Of a stretch of 6,941 nt of DNA, positions 1 through 5,625 are shown piece by piece. Within the stretch, counting starts at the first letter, position 1, and every line of letters begins with the position of its first letter. The notes under the pieces were generated by a model. That model made no database searches. It was not told the DNA's origin and saw only the letters and a program-made list of their open reading frames with translations. A program made the position numbers and the translations under genes. The stretch comes from an uncultured Clostridia bacterium (GTDB lineage: Bacteria; Bacillota; Clostridia; Oscillospirales; Ruminococcaceae): assembly GCA_945835425.1 (NCBI GenBank), contig CAMAJC010000095.1, positions 1 through 6,941 of the forward strand, read 5' to 3'.

Positions 1-22
1 AAAATATTTTTTCGACAAGCTG

Positions 23-59
23 AAAGCTGCAAACTTCTAAATGAGGTTTGCAGCTTTTT
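23..59. terminator. Perfect 12-bp hairpin after larC, possible bidirectional terminator
   Basis: Arms at 23-34 (AAAGCTGCAAAC) and 46-57 pair perfectly over 12 bp around an 11-nt loop, 15 nt past the larC stop. Read on the plus strand, the stem ends in a run of five T (55-59), which is a good intrinsic terminator for a convergent gene lying to the left of the window. Read on the minus strand, the direction of larC, the stem is followed by only three T before CAGCTTG, so the U-tail is weak. I infer that it ends larC transcription as well, but less convincingly. No plus-strand gene is visible here to prove the convergent arrangement. Confidence 0.6.
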
Positions 60-72
60 GACTTATCTGTTA

Positions 73-1407
73 TTATTCGATGGCTTCCTTCACCTGGCCG
101 ACCGACAGCCCTTCTCTGCGGGCAATTTCGGCGAGGTCGTTATATTCATATTTTTTCCGGGTCACGCCGTACCCTTCGGAAACCTTCGCGCGGACCGGGC
201 CGAAAGGCGTCTCCACCGTTTCCTCCTGACGGGAAAGGGTGTAGCGGTCATACTGGGTTTTGCGCACGCCGATGGTGGTCGTGTAGCGGAAGATGAGCCG
301 GGCAAACTTCTCCGCGTCCTCCGGTTTGCACAGGCAGCGCAGCAGCACGCCGGGACGGTTTTTCTTCATCTGGATTGCCTGGGTGAAAACGTCCAGCGCA
401 CCGCTCTCCAGCAGCTGCTCCATCGCAAAGCCCAGCTCCTCACCGGTCATATCGTCGATGTTGCAGGACAGCTCGGCGATCCCGCCCGCCGATTCCGTCT
501 CGCCGAGGAACGCGCGGACGCAGTTGGCGGCGGCAAACTGCTTGCGGCCGACGCCATACCCGATCTTCTCGGTCGCCATGACCGGCATCGGGACATAAGC
601 CGAAACAAAGTGCCGCAGCAGCGCCGCACCGGTAGGCGTGCACAGCTCGCCCTGAATCTCGCCGCTGTAGCTGGGAATGCCCTGCAGCAGGTACGCCGTC
701 GCAGGCGCAGGAACCGGCAGGATACCGTGGGCGCAGTGGACATGACCGCTACCTACATGAACCGGGCTTGCCAGCACCTTGTCCGCGCCGATCATCTCCA
801 TCAGAATGCAGACGCCGGTGATGTCGGCGACCGCGTCCATATTGCCGACCTCATGGAAATGGATCTGGTCAACCGGGCAGTTGTGGGCGTGGCTCTCGGC
901 CTCGGCGATCAGGTTGTAAACCGCCAGCACGTCCGCACGCACCTTTTCTGAAACGTCCAGATGAGAAACGATATGCTGAATCTCCGCAAGGCCGGTGTGG
1001 TGATGATGGTGGTGATGCTCGTGGTCATGGGTATGCTCATGCTCGTGTTCGTGCTCATGGTCATGATGATGCTCATGTTCATGCTCGTGGTCATGGTCGT
1101 GATGATGCTCATGTTCATGTTCGTGTTCATGTTCATGCGTATGCGCATGGTGATGGTGCTCCTCACCGGCCGCGTGGAGCGCCAGATGGACGTCCTCGGT
1201 CAGCTCCTCCTCGCCGTTGATGAGCACCTGCATATGGGTGCCGGTGATGCCGCAGGTGGACGCGGTCTGGCGCTGGACGCTGACGCCGGGGATGCCGAGA
1301 CTGTTCATTTTGGCGACGAACGCGTCTGCGTCGACCAGCTCCGACAGCGCAGCCATCAGCATATCGCCTGCCGCGCCCATTTTACATTCGAGATACAGTG
1401 TTTTCAT
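73..1407 (-). CDS. larC: LarC, nickel insertase for the nickel-pincer nucleotide cofactor
   Basis: LarC performs the last step of NPN cofactor synthesis in the cytoplasm: CTP-dependent insertion of nickel into the dithiolated pyridinium mononucleotide (known for the Lactobacillus plantarum protein). Family motifs are all visible (numbered from the upstream ATG at 1413): GAAGDM at 13-18, HFHEVGNMDAVADITG at 185-200, HGILPVPAPATAYLL at 229-243, ELCTPTGAALL at 256-266. The C-terminal nickel-binding half has CNIDDMTGEE at 317-326, MKKNRPG at 349-355 and TTTIGVRK at 378-385. The protein is one uninterrupted frame, unlike L. plantarum, where larC1 and larC2 are joined by frameshifting. Residues 86-139 are a His/Glu/Asp-rich insert with 34 His. 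Two starts are possible. AAGGA at 1416-1420 lies 2 nt from the ATG at 1413 but 8 nt from the ATG at 1407, so I prefer 1407 (444 aa). It is last in larE-larB-larC, 39-45 nt after larB. Confidence 0.95.
   Translation of the reverse strand: MKTLYLECKMGAAGDMLMAALSELVDADAFVAKMNSLGIPGVSVQRQTASTCGITGTHMQVLINGEEELTEDVHLALHAAGEEHHHHAHTHEHEHEHEHEHHHDHDHEHEHEHHHDHEHEHEHEHTHDHEHHHHHHHTGLAEIQHIVSHLDVSEKVRADVLAVYNLIAEAESHAHNCPVDQIHFHEVGNMDAVADITGVCILMEMIGADKVLASPVHVGSGHVHCAHGILPVPAPATAYLLQGIPSYSGEIQGELCTPTGAALLRHFVSAYVPMPVMATEKIGYGVGRKQFAAANCVRAFLGETESAGGIAELSCNIDDMTGEELGFAMEQLLESGALDVFTQAIQMKKNRPGVLLRCLCKPEDAEKFARLIFRYTTTIGVRKTQYDRYTLSRQEETVETPFGPVRAKVSEGYGVTRKKYEYNDLAEIARREGLSVGQVKEAIE
997..1158 (-). repeat. 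His-codon tandem repeat tract encoding the LarC His-rich insert
   Basis: This low-complexity tract is built from CAT/CAC codons alternating with GAA/GAG and GAC, read on the minus strand. It encodes residues 86-139 of LarC (upstream-ATG numbering), made mostly of HE, HD and HHH units. Longer sub-repeats are visible: two copies of a unit of about 30 nt, each containing GATGATGCTCATGTTCATG on the plus strand, near 1065 and 1100. His-rich stretches bind or store nickel in other nickel-handling proteins such as HypB, UreE and SlyD, so a nickel reservoir role is a reasonable inference. The repeated DNA should be prone to slippage and length variation between strains. Confidence 0.85.
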
Positions 1408-1452
1408 GTTCATATTCCTTTCTATTCTCAGGAAGCTCTGATTGATTGGGGA

Positions 1453-2208
1453 TTATTCCGTTTTTCCTGTCCGGTGGTTGATGCGGCTGGCGAGGAAGCC
1501 CGCGCCGAAGCCGTTGTCGATGTTGACGACGCTGACGCCGCTGGCGCAGCTGTTGAGCATACTGAGCAGGGCCGACAGCCCGCCGAAACTCGCTCCGTAC
1601 CCGACCGAGGTCGGCACGCCGATGACCGGGCAGTCGACCAGGCCGCCGATGACGCTGGCGAGCGCACCTTCCATCCCGGCGACCGCGATGACCACATTGG
1701 CCTGCATCAGCACGTCCAGCTTGCTCAGCAGCCGCTGCAAGCCCGCGACGCCGACGTCGTACAGCCGCACGACTTTGTTGCCCAGCGCTTCCGCTGTCAG
1801 GGCCGCTTCCTCGCAGACCGGCTGGTCGGAGGTGCCGCCCGATGCGACGACGATATAGCCGTCGGTGTCGGTGAAGTCCTTTTTATGAACGATGCCGATT
1901 TTGGAAAGCGGGTCGTACCAGAGGTCGGGGTTGGCCGCGCGGACGGTCTCCTCCGCTTCCGGGTGCATCCGGGTGATGAGGATGTTGCTGCCGCCGTGAG
2001 CCGCCATGGCCGCGGCGATGGACGCGATCTGCTCCGGGGTCTTGGAGGCGCCGTAAATCACCTCGGCGCTGCCCTGGCGCAGAGCACGGTGGTGGTCAAT
2101 TTTGGCAAAGCCCATCTCCTCAAAAGGCTCGAGTTTGAGCTGCAGCGCCGCCTCCTCCGGGCTTAAACTCCCCTGCTGCACCGCCTGCAAAATTTCTTTC
2201 GTAGTCAA
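1453..2208 (-). CDS. larB: LarB, NaAD carboxylase/hydrolase (P2CMN synthase)
   Basis: LarB starts NPN cofactor synthesis. It carboxylates the pyridinium ring of nicotinic acid adenine dinucleotide and cleaves off AMP, giving pyridinium-3,5-biscarboxylic acid mononucleotide. The C-terminal half is related to PurE (AIR carboxylase). Visible motifs are ASGGTSDQPVCEEA at 122-135, YDVGVAGLQRLL at 150-161, VAGMEGALASVIGGL at 176-190, GVPTSVGYG at 197-205 and NIDNGFGAGF at 229-238. Cys221 in NSCASG falls at the number reported for the cysteine of L. plantarum LarB that forms the covalent pyridine intermediate, though the match of numbers rests on my count. At 251 aa the length is normal. The start is TTG at 2206-2208, preceded by an AAGGGGG site (2219-2225) that overlaps the larE stop codon, suggesting translational coupling. 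The gene lies 14 nt after larE. Confidence 0.95.
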   Translation of the reverse strand: MTTKEILQAVQQGSLSPEEAALQLKLEPFEEMGFAKIDHHRALRQGSAEVIYGASKTPEQIASIAAAMAAHGGSNILITRMHPEAEETVRAANPDLWYDPLSKIGIVHKKDFTDTDGYIVVASGGTSDQPVCEEAALTAEALGNKVVRLYDVGVAGLQRLLSKLDVLMQANVVIAVAGMEGALASVIGGLVDCPVIGVPTSVGYGASFGGLSALLSMLNSCASGVSVVNIDNGFGAGFLASRINHRTGKTE

Positions 2209-2218
2209 AGTGTATTTC

Positions 2219-2225
2219 CCCCTTA
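2219..2225 (-). promoter_or_regulatory. larB ribosome binding site overlapping the larE stop
   Basis: On the minus strand AAGGGGG lies 10 nt before the TTG start of larB and includes the last bases of the larE TAA stop. This site decides the unusual TTG start, because no ATG or GTG with comparable spacing is present. The overlap suggests that ribosomes finishing larE help start larB. Confidence 0.6.
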
Positions 2226-2996
2226 TTCCCGAGGCTGCCGGGGCGTCATATCCAGCAGCACCGTATCAAAATACGCGCCCACTTTCCGGACGATCTCCTC
2301 CCGCAGCGCTTCGCTTATATGCCACTGGCTTTCCGGCAGCTGAATCCGCGCCGCGCCGTGGAATACCCGCACCCGGAAGTCCGACAGGCCGAGGGAGAAA
2401 AGCGCATCCTCGGCGCCCTCGACCCGGCGCAGCGTCTCCGCGTCGATCGGCGTTCCGGTGGGGATACGGGTCGCGAGACAGGCGTAGCTGGGCTTGTCCC
2501 AGGTAAACAGCCCCATCCGGTTGGACTCTGCCCGGATGTCCGCCTTTCCCCATCCGCACAGCCGCAGCGGCGACTGCACCGACAGTTCCCTGAGCGCCTG
2601 CATACCCGGGCGGTCGTCCTCGGGGTCGGTGGCGTTGGTACCGTCGATCAGGGTCGCGCCCAGCTCATCGGCATAGGTGCGCAGGGTGGAAAAGATGATC
2701 TGCTTGCAGTAATAGCAGCGGCGCGGGTCATTGCGGATGACCTGCGGGCTGGAAAGCGGGTCGCCGGGGATCACATGCAGCTCTACTCCCAACTGATCCG
2801 CCAGGCGCTGGGCATCTTCCAGCTCAAACTGCGGCTGAAAAGGCGTTTTGACAAAACAGGCGACCGCCTCCGCACCGGCTTCTTTTGCCGCAGCCAGCAA
2901 AAATGCCGAATCCACGCCGCCGGAAAACCCCAGCAGCACTTTTTTATGTTCCGCAAAATATGCGCTTAACCGCGCTTTTTTCTCTGTCAGTTCCAT
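2223..2996 (-). CDS. larE: LarE, ATP-dependent sulfur transferase, three-cysteine (Fe-S) type
   Basis: LarE adenylates the carboxylates of P2CMN and converts them to thiocarboxylates, giving the dithiolated P2TMN that LarC loads with nickel. The PP-loop for ATP is SGGVDS at 25-30, and the conserved GTNATD (119-124) and DDRPG (127-131) segments follow. L. plantarum LarE sacrifices one cysteine (Cys176), leaving dehydroalanine. Here the matching cysteine is Cys173 (SYACLATR), and in addition there is a CYYC pair at 94 and 97, where the L. plantarum protein has WYYA. Three such cysteines characterise the LarE class, such as the Thermotoga maritima enzyme, that binds a [4Fe-4S] cluster and can work catalytically, so I infer that class. 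At 257 aa the length is normal. The start ATG has AGGAGG at 3007-3012, 10 nt upstream. It is the first gene of larE-larB-larC. Confidence 0.95.
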   Translation of the reverse strand: MELTEKKARLSAYFAEHKKVLLGFSGGVDSAFLLAAAKEAGAEAVACFVKTPFQPQFELEDAQRLADQLGVELHVIPGDPLSSPQVIRNDPRRCYYCKQIIFSTLRTYADELGATLIDGTNATDPEDDRPGMQALRELSVQSPLRLCGWGKADIRAESNRMGLFTWDKPSYACLATRIPTGTPIDAETLRRVEGAEDALFSLGLSDFRVRVFHGAARIQLPESQWHISEALREEIVRKVGAYFDTVLLDMTPRQPRE

Positions 2997-3006
2997 TTAT
3001 CCGCAA

Positions 3007-3012
3007 CCTCCT
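3007..3012 (-). promoter_or_regulatory. Strong larE ribosome binding site
   Basis: A perfect AGGAGG on the minus strand ends 10 nt before the larE ATG. It is the strongest ribosome binding site in the window and fixes the larE start. Confidence 0.8.
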
Positions 3013-3077
3013 GTCATCAATCTAAAAGAACTCTGATTTGTTCAGGCTTTCCTTTTCCGGAAGCGTATTCCTGCGGT

Positions 3078-3104
3078 GTTTTCCCCGCCTTCGGCGGGGA
3101 AAAC
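3078..3104. repeat. 12-bp inverted repeat between the leader terminator and larE
   Basis: Arms at 3078-3089 and 3093-3104 (GTTTTCCCCGCC and its complement) pair perfectly around a 3-nt loop. The core is seven G-C-rich pairs, flanked by T on the 5' side and A on the 3' side whichever strand is read. It therefore lacks the U-tail of an intrinsic terminator in either direction. Transcribed toward larE it would form a very stable hairpin about 66 nt before the larE ribosome binding site. It could be an mRNA stability or processing element, a transcription pause site, or one copy of a dispersed palindromic repeat. Confidence 0.75.
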
Positions 3105-3123
3105 CATATAATCAGCGATTCCC

Positions 3124-3180
3124 AAAAAATAAGCCACGAAGACCAGACCGTCCTTCCGGGCAGTCTCATGCCTTCGTGGC
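3124..3180 (-). terminator. Intrinsic-terminator-like stem in the larE leader
   Basis: On the minus strand GCCACGAAG (3180-3172) pairs perfectly over 9 bp with CUUCGUGGC (3141-3133) and is followed at once by UUAUUUUUU (3132-3124). The 30 nt between the arms can form an inner hairpin, AGACUG with CGGUCU (3166-3145), capped by CC-GGAA-GG. This is the layout of an intrinsic terminator, but it sits between the putative promoter at 3250-3280 and larE. It may either end a small RNA or attenuate larEBC. It would also stop read-through from the Ser-rich gene upstream, which has no terminator of its own. Confidence 0.65.
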
Positions 3181-3243
3181 ATCCTTCACCAAATCATCTT
3201 GGGGCAGCTTTCCGCTGCGGACGTACCTTCAGATACGTCGGTT
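3124..3243 (-). promoter_or_regulatory. Structured leader or small RNA upstream of larE, class unknown
   Basis: If transcription starts near 3243, as placed from the -10 box, the RNA would be about 120 nt to the end of the U-run. Hairpins seen in order are: GACGUA/UACGUC (3239-3220) with an 8-nt loop; GCAGC/GCUGC (3218-3204) with loop GGAAA; CCAAG/UUUGG (3202-3189), which includes one G-U pair; then the terminator-like stem. AUGCC-ACGAA-GGCAU (3182-3168) can form instead of the terminator, because it uses the same 5' arm. That is a classical antiterminator/terminator arrangement. I do not recognise a T-box, SAM, cobalamin, NiCo or other known riboswitch consensus. It may be a cis-acting attenuator for larEBC or a free small RNA. 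Confidence 0.5.
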
Positions 3244-3249
3244 GTTATC

Positions 3250-3280
3250 AGTATAGCACATGGAGTGGACTCCAAGTCAA
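3250..3280 (-). promoter_or_regulatory. MerR-type promoter/operator facing larE
   Basis: On the minus strand there is a -35 box TTGACT (3280-3275), a 19-bp spacer, and a -10 box TATACT (3255-3250) preceded by TGC, an extended -10. Filling the spacer and reaching into the -35 box is a dyad at 3258-3277, with ACTTGGAGT and ACTCCATGT around a 2-nt centre, eight of nine positions symmetric. An overlong 19-20 bp spacer holding a dyad is the known signature of promoters twisted into activity by MerR-family regulators. The E. coli ZntR operator and the NmlR/AdhR operators look similar. No MerR gene lies in the window, so the effector is unknown. It is the best promoter candidate for larEBC, about 250 nt upstream of larE. 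Confidence 0.7.
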
Positions 3281-3325
3281 GAGCTTTTCACCAATCAAAG
3301 CAAAACTTTATGTAAGGGGATAAAA

Positions 3326-4072
3326 TCAGTCGCCGGGGCCTTTGTTGGTGGCAGTTTCGCCCGGATGGTCGTCCGAGGGCGCGGTGATGACTTCGCTGGA
3401 GCCGCTGCCGGGACCGTCATTGGTGGCGCTTTCACCGGGGTCTTCACCCGAAGGAAGGGTCGAACCGGAGCCGGAGCCGGAGCTGCTGGGACCGGAACCG
3501 GAACCGCCGGTCGGGTCGGTCGTGCCGCCGTCGTCATAGTTGCCGTCGATGACGGGACCGCCGGAAGGACCTTCCGAGGGCGCGGAAGACGCAGGCTCGG
3601 AAGACGCAGGATCAGAGGAAGAACTGCTGCCGGTATTGGAAGAAGAACCGCTGCTGCCCGAACCGGAGGAACTGCCGGAAGAACCGGTGGAGCTGCCGGA
3701 GCCGGTCGAGCCGGTGCTGCCGCTATTGCTGCTGCCCGCGCTGCCGGTACCCATGCTGGTGCTGCCGGTGTAGCCGGAGCCGGACGTGCTCTGGAACGGG
3801 GAATCGCCGTCCTCCCAGTCGGTGGAGGTATACAGCTCATCCAGCGGGTCGGAGGTCTCCTCAGACGGCACCTCCGAGCTCACCTCGGAGGAAGGCTCGG
3901 ACACTTCCCCGCTTTCCGGCTCCGAGGGAGTGCTCGTCCCTGTCGATGCGGTCGAAAGCCGGCCGGTGCCCTCGACGTCCGAGAGCACGAGTCCCAGCGC
4001 CTGCGCCGCCACAAAAAACGCCGCACAGAGGGCGATCACCTGCATCCAATAGTTTTTGAAAAAGAATTTCAT
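3326..4072 (-). CDS. Membrane-anchored or secreted Ser/Gly-rich low-complexity protein
   Basis: This 248-residue protein belongs to no family I recognise. Residues 1-9 are basic and aromatic. Residues 10-30 form one hydrophobic segment, either a signal peptide (possible AQA cleavage site at 23-25) or an N-terminal anchor. Residues 40-80 are an acidic Ser/Glu/Pro stretch with SSEVSSEVPSEE. Residues 96-155 are almost only Ser, Gly and Thr. The last 40 residues carry two copies of PGE(S/T)ATN(D/K)GPG at 212-222 and 237-247, the second ending one residue before the stop. There is no LPXTG-type motif and no C-terminal membrane helix, so it is not a standard sortase substrate. It starts 44 nt after the sortase gene, so the two are probably co-transcribed. 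AAAGGA lies a rather long 12 nt before the ATG. The minus frame is preferred over the overlapping plus-strand frame because of the signal segment and the shared direction. Confidence 0.8.
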   Translation of the reverse strand: MKFFFKNYWMQVIALCAAFFVAAQALGLVLSDVEGTGRLSTASTGTSTPSEPESGEVSEPSSEVSSEVPSEETSDPLDELYTSTDWEDGDSPFQSTSGSGYTGSTSMGTGSAGSSNSGSTGSTGSGSSTGSSGSSSGSGSSGSSSNTGSSSSSDPASSEPASSAPSEGPSGGPVIDGNYDDGGTTDPTGGSGSGPSSSGSGSGSTLPSGEDPGESATNDGPGSGSSEVITAPSDDHPGETATNKGPGD

Positions 4073-4116
4073 GGGAAAGATCCATCCTTTCTGTACGTCA
4101 TCCCGGTCGGCTCATC

Positions 4117-5586
4117 TCAATAAAACTTCGGCCGGACGCGGGAGGTGTTGTTTACGCTGGAGGAAAAATCGAAATCCGCTTCACTCTCCCCTTCCCGCAG
4201 CCTGCGGGCAACGATGCAGAGCTTGGTGTCCGTCGCGTTGTTGGAGCAGGTCTGGAGGGTGAGGAAGGTGTCGTCGGTATTCACGTCCACGGGGTTGGTA
4301 AAATAGCTGCGGGAAGTGGTTTCGTCGATGTACCACTGGGCCTTTTCCGGGTCGGTGGAGATCACATAGTTGAAATACTGGAAGACTTCGCCGCGGTTAA
4401 AATCGGTGTTGGCCTCAAATGCCGCGAAGATGACCCACTGGCTCTCGTTATAAACCGTGTCGAAGGTCAGAAACGGGTGTTCCTGATAAAACGCCGCGTC
4501 CCGGTAGCCGATCAGCTCATGGAACACATACCCGGCGTTCATATTGTGCCCATAGACCAGGGTGTTTTTCGCCCAGGCTCCGTCCGGTTCGACCGGCACC
4601 CGGTAGTCGATGTACGGCAGGCCGTAAGGGTCCTTTTCGCCGTAGAGGTCGTGGGACAGATAATAATCGTTGTCCTGTGCCTGCATGATCGGCAGGTCGA
4701 TATTGGTGCCGGGGATGGTGAGCCAGCCTTTGACGTCCGGGTTGATGGCGTAAAGGGCAGCGAATTTGGCGGAGTAGCCGTCCGGTAATCCGTCGGTTTC
4801 GGCTCTGGTCGGCGGTTCGGTATAGACGCTGACCGCGTTCTCGATGCTCTGGGCCGTATGGTTGACGGCGATCCGCTCGGCGGCGGACATACTGCCGGTA
4901 TAAATGACGGCGGCGATTGCCGCGATGAGCGCGGTTTTGAGGACGATATCCCCCATCCCGTCGCCTTTCCAGGGGAGAATTCCCCGAAGCAGCGCCATGG
5001 CCGGAGACTGGGCATATTTCCGCAGCCGTCCGGTGCTTTCCAGCAGCGCCGCTGCCGACGGTTCTTTCTCAATCAGGGCACGCAGCAGCTTGACTGCTTC
5101 CTCCGCGGCTCTGGCGGTCATCGCCTTTTTGAGGGCGTCGTCCGGCAGGTCGGACGGACATTCCAGCTGCTGGACCGCGGCCTTTTTGCCATTGGTCACG
5201 GCGATGTAGATGACCGAGGTATCGGTGCTGCCGTCCTCGACGGGGTCGCCGGTCATCGGCGTCGGCAGAAGGCCCATCCCGGTCATGGACACGCCCCAGT
5301 CGCAGCCGCAGGCAAGCCTTGCCTGCATCGCTCCGACGATCGCCGCCTCTCTGGACACCGCGCCGTACTTTCTGGTCAGGGCGGCTGGGAGCCTGCGCGC
5401 CTTTTTCCCTTCCGTGCAGCGGATGCGCTTTGAAACGGAAGCAGCCGTAACCGCGGCGGAAAAGACGCCGCTGGGACGCGCCTGGCCAGCGGCCGCTTCG
5501 GAAAAAGCGGCGGTTTTCTTTTTATCCTGTAATAAAGTGTTCAGCCCCTGCAGGCTTTCCACCAGATTTTCCATATGCAGATTCAT
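4117..5586 (-). CDS. Class B sortase with N-terminal CinA/PncC-like domain
   Basis: Residues 270-489 are a class B sortase, an extracellular cysteine transpeptidase that attaches proteins to the cell wall or links pilins. Catalytic residues are visible: His347 in VYGHNM, Cys447 in TLQTC, and the Arg in VARRL (461-462). GWLTIPGTNIDLPIMQ at 287-302 is typical of the family. One membrane helix lies at about 214-232. Most class B sortases have only a short tail before it. Here about 210 residues precede it, and 14-172 resemble the CinA C-terminal (NMN deamidase) domain: YGAVSREA at 74-81, WGVSMTGM at 97-104, SVIYIAV at 124-130, then a final Ala/Leu-rich helix. The AESCTGG loop bearing the deamidase serine reads SEAAAGQ (29-35), so catalysis is probably lost. 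The ATG at 5586 touches GAGGT with no spacing and a second ATG at 5574 has 13 nt from GAGG, so the start is uncertain. It follows thiI by 39 nt. Confidence 0.9.
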   Translation of the reverse strand: MNLHMENLVESLQGLNTLLQDKKKTAAFSEAAAGQARPSGVFSAAVTAASVSKRIRCTEGKKARRLPAALTRKYGAVSREAAIVGAMQARLACGCDWGVSMTGMGLLPTPMTGDPVEDGSTDTSVIYIAVTNGKKAAVQQLECPSDLPDDALKKAMTARAAEEAVKLLRALIEKEPSAAALLESTGRLRKYAQSPAMALLRGILPWKGDGMGDIVLKTALIAAIAAVIYTGSMSAAERIAVNHTAQSIENAVSVYTEPPTRAETDGLPDGYSAKFAALYAINPDVKGWLTIPGTNIDLPIMQAQDNDYYLSHDLYGEKDPYGLPYIDYRVPVEPDGAWAKNTLVYGHNMNAGYVFHELIGYRDAAFYQEHPFLTFDTVYNESQWVIFAAFEANTDFNRGEVFQYFNYVISTDPEKAQWYIDETTSRSYFTNPVDVNTDDTFLTLQTCSNNATDTKLCIVARRLREGESEADFDFSSSVNNTSRVRPKFY

Positions 5587-5625
5587 ACCTCATAAAGTGC
5601 GTGATAATTGGGCGTGCCGTATCGA

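Noticed and set aside
58..951. Plus-strand open frame of 297 codons opposite larC
   Set aside because: It is antisense to conserved LarC motifs and begins inside the terminator hairpin region. It has no supporting features.
997..1158. Possible CRISPR-like or minisatellite array
   Set aside because: The repeats are in-frame His/Glu/Asp codons inside LarC, without spacers or constant repeat length, so they are a coding low-complexity tract.
961..2166. Long plus-strand open frame (401 codons) across larC and larB
   Set aside because: It is antisense to two well-supported genes, its protein has Met/Val/Leu runs that merely mirror the His codons, and it has no family motifs. The long length is explained by GC-rich codon use.
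3145..3166. Resemblance of the CC-GGAA-GG hairpin to helix 8 of the bacterial SRP RNA
   Set aside because: Only the GGAA loop and its two closing pairs match. The conserved flanking bases of the SRP core are absent.
3260..4123. Plus-strand open frame of 287 codons opposite the Ser-rich gene
   Set aside because: The product is an Arg/Gly/Ala low-complexity string without a signal or motif. The minus-strand frame has a hydrophobic N-terminus and lies in line with the sortase gene.
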